This document shows positions 53,966-62,691 of a stretch of 64,000 nt of DNA, one piece after another. Each line of letters begins with the position of its first letter. The first letter of the stretch is position 1. The stretch lies in the NCBI RefSeq assembly GCF_905475345.1, contig NC_066595.1, positions 368,501 to 432,500 on the forward strand, in the 5' to 3' direction. A model generated the notes under the pieces. It was not told where the DNA came from and did not search any database. It saw only the letters and a program-made list of their open reading frames with translations. The position numbers and the translations under genes are program-made. The DNA is from Vespula vulgaris (Eukaryota; Arthropoda; Insecta; Hymenoptera; Vespidae).

Positions 53966-54144
53966 GGAGGAGAGGTGGGGAAAACGAGGGAGAGAGAAGG
54001 GGGAAGGGAAGAGCCAGGTAAACCGAACGGAAATTCGAGTGGAAAAACGCGTACGCACAAAGTCGCGCGCGATAGCGTACAGCGAGAGGGAGGTAGGGTG
54101 GGTGGCCGTTCGGAGAAGAGTAGTAGGCCCAGCATCTGCTCTCT

Positions 54145-54210
54145 TTCGCGTCGCGTCGCGTCGCGTCGTGTCGCGCGAGAAAAATCTCGTGAGCGTGCGC
54201 GCGCGCGCAC
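54145..54210. repeat. TCGCG pentamer repeat and alternating GC palindrome
   Basis: About five TCGCG/GTCGC units run over 54145-54178. They are followed by a 16-bp perfect palindrome of alternating purine/pyrimidine (GTGCGCGCGCGCGCAC) at 54195-54210. This lies about 330 bp upstream of the predicted start of the escargot-like gene. Alternating GC runs can adopt Z-form DNA under supercoiling. Confidence 0.8.
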
Positions 54211-54387
54211 TCGGTCACTAGAGAGAGAAAGAGAAGAGCGAAGGGAAAAAAGAGAGGGAAGCGCAGCAGCGGGACAATCGCGTCGCGCTCACAAATATCC
54301 TGCACCTCCCGTCCGTGGAGCGTAGCTCGGCTAGCTCAAAGAGTGGGGAAGAACGCACGAGCTGTCGGAACAGATGGCTTCGTTGCG

Positions 54388-54456
54388 ATTGGCTCACGGC
54401 CCGCGACTGGCCGTCCTCCATTGGCGAGCTGTACGGGGCCCCTGGCCCCGCATTGG
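54388..54456 (-). promoter_or_regulatory. Three inverted CCAAT boxes at 32-bp spacing
   Basis: ATTGG, the reverse of CCAAT, occurs at 54388-54392, 54420-54424 and 54452-54456, all in the same orientation and exactly 32 bp apart. They sit about 80-150 bp upstream of the predicted start site of the escargot-like gene. The CCAAT pentamer is the core of the NF-Y site, and NF-Y commonly uses such spacing in vertebrate cell-cycle promoters. Flanks of sites 1 and 3 (ATTGGCT, ATTGGTT) fit the consensus better than site 2 (ATTGGCG). NF-Y occupancy is inference. Confidence 0.6.
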
Positions 54457-54475
54457 TTCGACAGCACGTGCGGGC

Positions 54476-54487
54476 CACCTGCACCTG
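54476..54487 (+). promoter_or_regulatory. Tandem abutting CACCTG E-boxes
   Basis: CACCTGCACCTG consists of two direct, immediately adjacent copies of the Snail/Zeb-type E-box (reverse complement CAGGTG), 18 bp upstream of the TATA box. A CACGTG box lies just upstream at 54465-54470. The two sites are where an autoregulating Snail-family protein could bind its own promoter, but bHLH activators or Zfh1/ZEB-type proteins could use them too. Confidence 0.55.
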
Positions 54488-54505
54488 CCTGGTGGGGCGA
54501 CCTCT

Positions 54506-54538
54506 TATAAAAGATGTTGGAGAACCCCCTACCAGTCA
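54506..54538 (+). promoter_or_regulatory. TATA box and initiator of the escargot-like gene
   Basis: TATAAAAG lies at 54506-54513. An initiator-like CCAGTC at 54532-54537 (A at 54534, 28 bp after the first T of the TATA) or GTCAGA (A at 54538) is correctly spaced. A GC/AAC-rich block at 54550-54561 matches 10 of 12 positions of the insect MTE consensus (CSARCSSAACGS), one base off its usual distance from the first initiator. A 5' UTR of about 420 nt follows. The exact start needs 5'-end data. Confidence 0.7.
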
Positions 54539-54792
54539 GAGACCGGCTCGCAGCCGAACCGTTTTCACTATCGTGCAGGTACTCGTTGTTATTTCGTTCT
54601 TCAATCTTTCTGTCTTTGATCGTCCGATTCGTTTCGTTCGTTCGATCGATCACGTAACGAGACAGAGAAAAAACGTAGTGCCATATCGAGGAAGAGAGAA
54701 GTTGGTGTGTGAAATAGTGCAGTGACATTATCACGCTATCAAGGATTATTCTTACAATTTCTCGCATTTTTTCCTCGTCCGGTCTTCTACTC

Positions 54793-54957
54793 ATGAACGC
54801 ATCGCGACATAGTGCGAAAGAAGAAGTAATTCGTGCTACTCGACATATTGGATTAACACTGACAGTGCCTTCGCGGTATCGCGACTACCTGCGAAGAGCA
54901 AAACTATTGTCTACCAGTAATCGTTGCTCTCGAAGGCCCAAATATGCTTATAGATGA
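54793..54957 (+). other. Upstream ORF in the escargot-like leader (54 codons)
   Basis: The first ATG after the predicted start site opens a 54-codon frame beginning MNASRHSAKEEV and ending with TGA at 54955-54957, one base before the SNAG ATG at 54959. It is in a different frame from the main ORF and also covers the in-frame ATG at 54944. This layout fits termination-reinitiation control of repressor synthesis. It assumes the leader is unspliced; an alternative leader intron could remove it. Peptide function is not claimed. Confidence 0.5.
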
Positions 54958-54958
54958 G

Positions 54959-56776
54959 ATGCCTCGTAGCTTCGTTAAGAAAAACAACAGCTATAGTCAC
55001 TGCCCGCTTAAGAAGCGGCCGGTGCACGTCTTGCTCAATGAAGATATCCCGAAAGCGATCAAAGGTGAGTCTCGTAGGTCTTATTTCTTTCCCTTCGTGC
55101 GAAGAAACGTCGATTTTCGTTTTCTCATTTCCGTGCGAACGCGGTTTCGTAAATTAAAATTGTTTCTTTTTCTCTTTCGCTCTTCTCCGAATATTCCGAT
55201 CCGTTTGCTTAACGCGTATTTTTTCGTTTCTTCTTCAGAAGAGATCATTGACGTGGTGGTGGACGATATTCCCGAGCCCGAAAACTTGAGCACAAAACCG
55301 GAAGATCTAAGTAGAAACGCGGAACGTCACTCGAGTCAACCGCAACAGCAACAGCAGCAACATCATCATCATCAGCAGCAACAGCAGCAGCAACAGCAGC
55401 AACTGCAGCAGCAGCAGCAGCAGCAGCAGCAGTTGCAACAGCATGAGATATCGTCGGAACCGTTGACGCATCAACGCGAGTATCCGTCAAGGTCGCCGTC
55501 ACCTCTGATAAAACCTTCACCTTCTCCCGTGATCGCACCTAGGCCGGTCTCGCCGTCGGAGCATTTGCATCACCATCATCTTTATCCGGTACATCATCTC
55601 CATCATCACCAGCATTATCCCACAAAGGCGATCACGCCGCCGGCTGGAATCGCGCCGATCCATCCTGTTGCAAAGAAGGCTCGCGTCGAAGTTATTCAAC
55701 ACGAAAGTTCCTCTTCGACCGTGGTACCGACTACGACGACGACGGCTACGGGTACGGCCGCGGTTTCTGCCAGTACGGCACCGCTTCATTTCATGGCCAG
55801 CAAGGCGCCCTTGGAGCCATTGAACCTGAACACTCCGGTCGAGCCGCTTGCTCATTACGCGACACCGGCATGGGCTCGTTCCGCGCCTCTGTACCCGCCT
55901 CACTATCTACCCTATCCAGCAGCCTACAGATATCATCATCCGGGCACGGAACTCTATCCGTCCTATCCGATGCCAGCTTATCCACATTCCTCGCCCGAGC
56001 ATCATTCGTCGGTCTCGCCGCCTCCGCACGCCGCTCTGACCTGCCCGACGATCCAGAAACCGATCGCCAGGAGCTACGCTCACTGGGCCAGTCCCGATCA
56101 CTTCGGTCTGTCGCCTACCAGTTCCTTGGGATCGGGATCCCTTAGGTCGCCTCCACCGGTCACTCCCGAAGACCTGTCTTCCCCGGGAAGCGACAGTGGA
56201 AGATCTTCCGCCGGCAGCACATCGGCTGGCCCAACGATCGTAAACGTTAAGATAGAGAAGAGCGCGACGAGCGGCTCCTCCACGTCTCTCTCTTCTTCCT
56301 CCTCCGCTACTTCGCCAAGGTATCAGTGTCCAGACTGTGGAAAATCGTATTCCACGTATTCCGGACTGTCGAAGCATCAACAGTTTCACTGTGCCGCGGC
56401 GGAAGGTCAAACGAAAAAGTCCTTCTCCTGCAAGTACTGCGAGAAGGTTTACGTCAGTCTCGGTGCTCTCAAGATGCACATCCGAACGCACACGTTGCCG
56501 TGCAAGTGTCATCTCTGCGGCAAGGCGTTCTCCAGGCCATGGCTACTTCAAGGACACATCAGGACCCACACCGGAGAGAAGCCGTTCAGTTGTCAGCACT
56601 GCAATCGCGCGTTCGCCGACAGGAGCAATCTCAGGGCGCATCTACAGACTCACAGCGACGTTAAGAAGTACTCTTGCACGTCCTGCAGCAAAACGTTCAG
56701 TCGAATGTCTCTGCTGACGAAGCATCAGGAGGGCGGCTGCCCTGGTGTACCCGTTCCGATAGGGTACGGCTGCTAA
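54959..56776 (+). CDS. esg: Snail-family zinc-finger repressor, escargot-like (two coding exons)
   Basis: Sequence-specific transcriptional repressor acting in the nucleus on CAGGTG/CACCTG E-boxes. Exons are 54959-55064 and 55239-56776 (GTGAGT donor, TTCTTCAG acceptor, phase 1), giving 547 residues. Residues 1-8 are MPRSFVKK, a SNAG-type motif. Residues 15-22 are CPLKKRPV, as in Drosophila Esg. PEDLS CtBP motifs lie at 56-60 and 345-349. A Gln/His tract covers about 69-106 and a His-rich patch about 144-163. DSGRSS is at 354-359 and the SUMO-type VKIE at 372-375. Five fingers lie at 397-419, 431-453, 457-479, 485-507 and 513-536; the last is C2HC. Fingers 3-5 contain SRPWLLQGHIRTH, ADRSNLRAHLQTH and SRMSLLTKH, nearly identical to Esg. 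The start at 54959 is chosen because SNAG must be N-terminal; an in-frame ATG at 54944 would add MLIDE. The family call is very secure; esg rather than snail or worniu rests on the fingers and the CPLKKRPV block. Confidence 0.95.
   Translation: MPRSFVKKNNSYSHCPLKKRPVHVLLNEDIPKAIKGESRRSYFFPFVRRNVDFRFLISVRTRFRKLKLFLFLFRSSPNIPIRLLNAYFFVSSSEEIIDVVVDDIPEPENLSTKPEDLSRNAERHSSQPQQQQQQHHHHQQQQQQQQQQLQQQQQQQQQLQQHEISSEPLTHQREYPSRSPSPLIKPSPSPVIAPRPVSPSEHLHHHHLYPVHHLHHHQHYPTKAITPPAGIAPIHPVAKKARVEVIQHESSSSTVVPTTTTTATGTAAVSASTAPLHFMASKAPLEPLNLNTPVEPLAHYATPAWARSAPLYPPHYLPYPAAYRYHHPGTELYPSYPMPAYPHSSPEHHSSVSPPPHAALTCPTIQKPIARSYAHWASPDHFGLSPTSSLGSGSLRSPPPVTPEDLSSPGSDSGRSSAGSTSAGPTIVNVKIEKSATSGSSTSLSSSSSATSPRYQCPDCGKSYSTYSGLSKHQQFHCAAAEGQTKKSFSCKYCEKVYVSLGALKMHIRTHTLPCKCHLCGKAFSRPWLLQGHIRTHTGEKPFSCQHCNRAFADRSNLRAHLQTHSDVKKYSCTSCSKTFSRMSLLTKHQEGGCPGVPVPIGYGC
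55065..55238 (+). other. Intron of the escargot-like gene
   Basis: The intron starts AAAG|GTGAGT and ends TTCTTCAG|AAGAG after a T/C-rich tract. It splits a Glu codon after its first base (phase 1). It is 174 nt, a multiple of three, and has no in-frame stop, so unspliced RNA would encode 58 extra residues between the CPLKKRPV region and the first PEDLS motif. The translated intron is rich in Phe, Arg and Leu and unlike the flanking low-complexity exon, which supports its being an intron. Confidence 0.9.
55341..55440. repeat. CAG/CAA repeat encoding the Gln/His tract
   Basis: Mixed CAG and CAA codons with a short CAT run lie within exon 2 of the escargot-like gene. Mixed codons are more stable than pure CAG, but length polymorphism is likely. 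Confidence 0.9.
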
Positions 56777-57340
56777 AGTGCCATCGACGGAGGAACGCGA
56801 GGAGAAAATTTCGAGTGAACCAAGAGTCTCGTGCGTTTCTCAAAATGCGATAGCGCGTGACGCGTTAAAAAAAAAAAGAAAAAAAAAACAAAAAAAAAAA
56901 GACAAAAAAATAGAACCGTCGGAAAGACTCTTGCGCTCGTCCTCTTTTACATTTTCCGTTTCTTCTGAAAGTGCCTTCTTTGGGAAAAACGCCGAATCGA
57001 AAGACGAGCCATATAAAAAGTTAATACCAATGTAACTTTGCTTCAATCAAGATTCGATTTCACGAGTCGGGTTTTAATCGATGTCTCGAGAGACTTTAAC
57101 GAGCGGTCGGCAAACGGTTTCGTGCCGAGTATTTCAACGATCCTAGTTTCCATTTTCTATTTCGTCTCTTTCTCTCATTTTTCCTCTCTTTTCCTTAATG
57201 CCTACTCTTTGCGATGCGTTTAAAAAGACGAAATCGATCGCCGAAGACGACGCGATTTTAAAGATTATCTCACGTGTACTTTTTGTAGTTCGATTCGAGC
57301 GTAGTTTTCCCTCGACTTCTTCGATCGTCATTCGTTGTGT

Positions 57341-57348
57341 TGTAAATA
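57341..57348 (+). promoter_or_regulatory. Pumilio-type element in the 3' UTR
   Basis: TGTAAATA matches the UGUAnAUA consensus of PUF/Pumilio proteins, in the sense orientation within the 3' UTR. Confidence 0.4.
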
Positions 57349-57818
57349 TATTCAAGATGGGGTGTATGCGAGTGAGAGTATTATTACGAGTGCGTGTGTA
57401 ACGAATAATAATCGGTGTTGCGCCCGTACGTAGGGTAGCGGCGTACGCTTGTTTCTCTTACGGAATTCTGGTCAAAGCTCGCTCCTGCTTTGGCCACGAA
57501 AAAAAAAAGAAACGGGAAGAAAGCGTTCAAAGTTACCGCTCGACGCGGTCCCGTGAAGTCGCCGTGCCATTTATTTTCCTTTTACATTTCTTTCCATTTA
57601 CTTTACATTTTCTGTTCGTTTGATCACCCGCGATAAAAAATCGACGATTAAAGAAGCTTGGAAAAAAAGACCGCGTCTCATATTTCTTTGCTTCGTCGAG
57701 AAGAATGCGTGCACCAGCGGTGTTATTAATTTATACGCGTAAATAATGGTATCTTTTTTTTTGTTTCGTCCTTAAGTTCTGCGCACCAAAGTGCCATCGA
57801 CGAAAGCCGTCGTTCCGC

Positions 57819-57826
57819 TGTATATA
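57819..57826 (+). promoter_or_regulatory. Pumilio-type element overlapping a poly(A) signal
   Basis: TGTATATA matches UGUAnAUA and its last base is the first base of AATAAA. Binding here could influence 3'-end choice or later deadenylation. Confidence 0.4.
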
Positions 57827-57831
57827 ATAAA
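57826..57831 (+). terminator. Proximal poly(A) signal AATAAA
   Basis: AATAAA lies about 1.05 kb after the stop codon and overlaps the last base of a TGTATATA Pumilio-type element. It would give the shorter transcript end. Confidence 0.5.
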
Positions 57832-58305
57832 GCGTTCAACGATTAGTTCGTAAGCAACGAGAGGAAGATGCACGTTGAGTAGTAATTATCGCATATGCGT
57901 AAACGGAACGTGAAAGATCGTTCAGCGGCCGACGTCGAGCGGTGTCAGACGCCGTCGGTTTCTGATCTTTTTTTCCTTTTTTTTTTCACTATGTTGTTTG
58001 TTCTTCATCCCTTCTTCGTTTTGTATTCTACGTTTGTCCGAAGCCACACACCGCTCACTCTTAAGTTACTCGAAGAAACTAGTCATTGTATCATATAGTA
58101 TGTGTAACTAGAAGGAAGGGGAGCTATTCGCCGTTCGAGAGAAAACAAAACAAGAAAGTTTCTCTTTCCATCTGTAAAAGGTGAAAAGAGGAAAGAGACC
58201 ACGTTATATGCTTGAAAGACGAGTCGTCGTTTCGTTAATCTCGGTGCCTGTAATTAATAGAGCGCGACTCGAGGCGAGTACCACTATTTCTAGTTCTGTA
58301 AAGAA

Positions 58306-58366
58306 AATAAACTACTATCGAGATATAGATATTGGCTATATATAGAGATATTTTATACGAAATAAA
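58306..58366 (+). terminator. Distal poly(A) signals
   Basis: AATAAA occurs at 58306-58311 and 58361-58366 in AT-rich sequence, followed by T-rich DNA. These would give the longer 3' UTR of about 1.5-1.6 kb. Confidence 0.5.
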
Positions 58367-60318
58367 ATAATATGGATTTTTAACTTGAAAATGATCTCTT
58401 TTTAAAGATTCTCCTCTCCTCCGATCTCATCCACGTAAGATCAATTAACACTCTAGCTTATTTTTTAGTTCGTTGCGAAACAAATGCTTTCGTGGTAAAA
58501 GCGAAGCAGGACTCGTAGATAGAGTCATGAAAAATGTTGGATTTCTCTTAAAAATCGTTTCGCGATCGAGACTAAACAGGGATGTCGGATATCGTCGTAA
58601 GGAACGAAAACGTTGATTGACTCTCGAGGAAGCCTTTAGGCTGCGCGTCGATAAAAGCGATTGACCATAATGGAAGAAAATTTGCGTATCGAGACGAATC
58701 GATTCGATTCGGTTCGGAGATTCGACGGGTGAACGATCGGCCAGGTTTAAGTATCTCTCGCGTTGTACGACACGTGTGTATGCAACCGAGTAATTACATC
58801 TATTCGAAAGGGACGGGTTATAGTTGCTTGTTAAATAATTTCAACGAGAGTTACGGCCGCGCGCGATACTCGCGTATATTCGCAGAGTTGGTCGGAATCG
58901 AAAGGGGCGTAATAGCGCGAGACCATTATTAATTGATCGTGAGATTCGATCTACATAATACGCTTGCAATAACGTTAACTCGTTAGAATCGATTTCTTCG
59001 AAACACTAATGAAATAGTTTGGCATAAATCAAAATTTTATTTATCTATCAATCTATCTACCAAAGGAGAAAAATTTGAATCGTATCCTTATCAAATTCTT
59101 TAATTCCATTTCGTTTTTATCCGTTCACTTATATATTTCGCACTTTACGATAGGCGAGACAATTCGGCGAGTCTCATTAATGCACGCATAAGATTTATTA
59201 TCAGCATAAAGCAGGGTCGTACGTTTACCCGGTCGGCGAGCGTATGTAGGTACATAAAATAATATCGATAGAGGATGACAGGACGTCGTAAACGGCTACC
59301 CATATTATACGGTGGAAATTACAACGCAACCAACCGACGACAGGTAGTTTGACATAAAATAAGCCGTAATCTCGCGCTAGTTACATTTTGGCACGCGAAC
59401 GAACCACGATCGACGAAGCTCGATCACTCGCTTCGAGATCTCTTCGGAATCGTTTCGATGATGGTCGGCCGTTCAAAGATGCGCGTTCGAAGTTAGAATT
59501 TATCTCGCTCGCACGTGTTGGTAACGGCGCGTAGAAAGCGTAGAACGTGACACACAAAGGACTTTTAGCCAAGCAAACAACATATGGCGTTGGAAACGGT
59601 AGTACGAAACGCATTGAATCGTTCGTACGCCAAGGCAATGGGCTACCTGCGCCGCGTATTAAGTCCCACGCGTATTTAACGCGCATTTGCCGATTCAATC
59701 GGCCGTGCCAGACTTTTCGTGAAGAGGAGGGGAGCCTTTTTGTTCCGCGATCTTTCGCCCATATGGGTGCTCGCAAAATCTACAGGCTCCATCGATATCG
59801 ACAAATATTTCGTGGAAACAAAGTTATACGTATCGAGCAACGTATTCGCAAAACTCTTACGATTTTAACTCGTGCGAGTTCGAAATTTACGATTATATGT
59901 CCATTTTTATAAACCTCTCGAAAAAATACGAGCAATCTCATACTTGTCTCTGACAAAAAAGAAAACGTTAAAGGAGAGATTCATCGATTTTCGACTTCCC
60001 CTTCCTTCGAGTTCCTTCAAAATCTCCCCTTTTACATCTTCTCCGGCTCTCACAACTACTAGGTTTCCAACGGACTCTTCCAGGGTCTCATTGATTTTTC
60101 AAAGAGAGAACTGACTTTGGCAGACGCATTGTAAGAAATCAATGTGGCAGAAGTCCAAGTGGAAATTCGTGCGTGTTAATCGTATCGTGCGAACAGATGA
60201 TAGGAAATTTATATGCGGAGAAATTCTTTCGCGAACGAGATATCGAATTTTTGCACGAAGGAATTCGATCTGTATCGAAATCTTTTTAGTAGGATTATAC
60301 GTATACGCACACGCACGC

Positions 60319-60347
60319 GTACACACACACACACACACACACACACA
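60319..60347. repeat. (CA)n microsatellite
   Basis: Perfect AC/CA dinucleotide run of about 29 bp. Confidence 0.95.
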
Positions 60348-62339
60348 TTTATATATACCTTCGGAGCCATAAAAATACGGCGTAATCGAGAATTCGAGGC
60401 ACGCTCGAAAATATCTCCGTTTGACCGACAGGTGTTCTCGTTTTTTCGAGTAGCGGACGAGTCGAATCCGCGATAGCAATGTGTATCCACGTACGCGACA
60501 TACCGGCTCGAACGAATACGAAGCAAGAAAGTGTGGAAGCAAAAGCTACCTCGATCCTTGGGCTTTTATGGCGAGTGGTCCGATCGAACAGGTGCGTCGG
60601 TGCGTCTGTACTCTCGGCTAAAGCTTCTATTATAACGCGTCTCGTAGTCCAATGTACGAGACGTCTCGTGCGTCTGTGTGCGTTTCTCTGTGGTCGTGCG
60701 GGCTTTAAAATTTTTGCGAAAGGAAAACGAAGCACGAAGGAGAACGCAAAAGGCTAAAACGACGACAAAAGGTCGTAACGTCGCAGCTTCCGTCGTGGCA
60801 AAATGAGATCTCGGGCCACGGAGAATTTTTCGGTACAATGGGAAGGGGGTCGACACCGAAAGGAAGAGAGAAGGAGAGAGAGAGAGGGAGTGGATTCTTG
60901 CAAGAATTCTCCCCTCTCTCTGTACTCGAGGGTACGATCATAAGGTAGTACAACGAGTAGCGCGAAAATCGAAACGTTCTTTTTGGTTGTACCGTAACCG
61001 TAACCGCGTTCTCTTTCTCTCTTCGAAGAAAACTGAAAGTTAGTAACTCCAGCGTGAAATTAACGTTTCAAAACGACTTACTCTTTTCGAACAACGAGCT
61101 GGATACGATTCCAGAAAAGATATTCCTAGAGAATTGTGAATGGAGAGTAAAAGGAAGAAGGAGACCCCGACTTCATTGATCTTCGAACCTCTTCAAGCGA
61201 CAAAAGGGACTCGACTCGATCGCAGCATCGAGAGTTGGATCTCTTTGAAAAATGTACCGTTTCTTGGAATTACGATAGATACAACAAATATATAGTTCCT
61301 AAACTTTTGAAAATGGAGAATTTCTGAACAACAATGTTTTTATTAATCGGTAATAAAAAGGATATATACTTTTTCTCTTTTGTTTTCTTTTTATTTCTTT
61401 TTTCTTTATATATATATATTTTTTTTCATTTCTTTTTTATTACTTCGACACGGTAGGTCTCGTAAGATCGGAGCAACGACGCGAAGAAGAAATCCCACGA
61501 CCTTCGACATCGACCGATACAGAAAAGTCGAGACGATATTGACCCCGGTTAAAATTGAGCGTACCTTTCGAGAGAGATGGAGAGATGTGGCACACCTGAC
61601 CACACGGAGAAGCTGCCACGAGATAGAGCGAGACGAAGCGAGCTTCTTTCATCGCTTCCCGGAAGACTCTCGTCTTCTTGCAACCCTTTACTCACCGTGG
61701 TGGTACGTGTCCCATTGTGTGTGCCGCGCCGGAGATCGGTGCTTTTGGTAGCACCAGGTGTACGGAGAAGAGTGCGCCCGCGCGCCAGTTTCTTCCTCGA
61801 AAAACGTGATCGTCGATAACGAGAAGAAGCTCGCGAGGCTCCGATCGCGAGACCATGTTCTCCTCGTTCTTCTCACAATGCCGATCACTCGAGACCGGCG
61901 TGTCTCGGAGAAGGGACGATACGATCGACGATGACAGCGGACTAACTCCGAGATTTACTTCCTTTCTTATTTACTGCCTTATTCGATCTCTACTTTTTCC
62001 CTTTATCGCTAGTTCTCGATCGTATCGTGATAATTTTAAACGCGCGATTACACCAATTGTAAAAGTCCTTTAATTCCGGAGAATTAGGAGATCCTAATAT
62101 ATCGACGGACAATTTCTTTTCCATTCCTTCCTTTTTTTTTTGTTTCTTAAATACACCGAGCATCCCGGCGAAAAGTGCTGGAAGAAAAGAACACCTTGTA
62201 TAAAGAGCAAAGGAGAGAAAAAACGTAGGAGGGTAATTAATAAATTCATAAGGAGGTAAGAGAACGTAAAACACAACTCGCATCGAGTTTCGTATAATTT
62301 GACGAAGAGCACCGAGTCTCTCTTTCTCTCTTTCGTTCT

Positions 62340-62630
62340 CTACACGGTAGAAACAAATGGGGCCCATATTTCAGGAGGCAACGATCAAAAGCGGCTCTCG
62401 GGCATCGGGCCAATATCCCGGCAGAATGGCTCATTAGCCCGTGGAGGACCTTTAAGAGCGCGGACAAAACAATCTCCGCTTGCTCTCGGCCGTGGCAGGA
62501 GCAGGAGCAACCTGTTACCCAGGCCTTGTTCGTAAGGCTTTAAGATTGCGTGCGCAACAGATGGTTCACGGACAGGGCGGCAGGTTCCACCTGCCGGTTT
62601 CGCAGGCAAGGGCGGGCTACGATCGAAGCC
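62340..62630. promoter_or_regulatory. Putative distal regulatory island
   Basis: Non-repetitive, complex sequence bounded by a TC tract, with an 8-bp inverted repeat (CGGCAGGT, 3-nt loop, ACCTGCCG) at 62578-62596 that embeds CACCTG. It lies about 6 kb downstream of the escargot-like stop codon. The enhancer role is inferred only from sequence character. Confidence 0.2.
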
Positions 62631-62691
62631 TCTCTCTCTCTTTCTCTCTCTCTCTATCTCTCTATCTATCTCTCTTTTTCTCTCTCTCTCC
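62631..62691. repeat. (TC)n tract, interrupted
   Basis: TC-rich with TAT and TTT interruptions. Confidence 0.9.

Larger units (their letters stand above)
56777..58366 (+). other. 3' UTR of the escargot-like gene
   Basis: The segment after the stop codon contains no credible coding frame. It holds an A-rich tract at about 56866-56910, which could prime internally in oligo-dT libraries, and T-rich stretches. It also holds UGUAnAUA elements at 57341 and 57819 and AATAAA signals at 57826, 58306 and 58361. The extent is inferred from these signals, giving a 3' UTR of about 1.05 or about 1.6 kb. Confidence 0.6.

Noticed and set aside
54944..54958. ATG at 54944 as the main start
   Set aside because: It would add MLIDE before the SNAG motif, which functions at the extreme N-terminus; kept only as a possible alternative.
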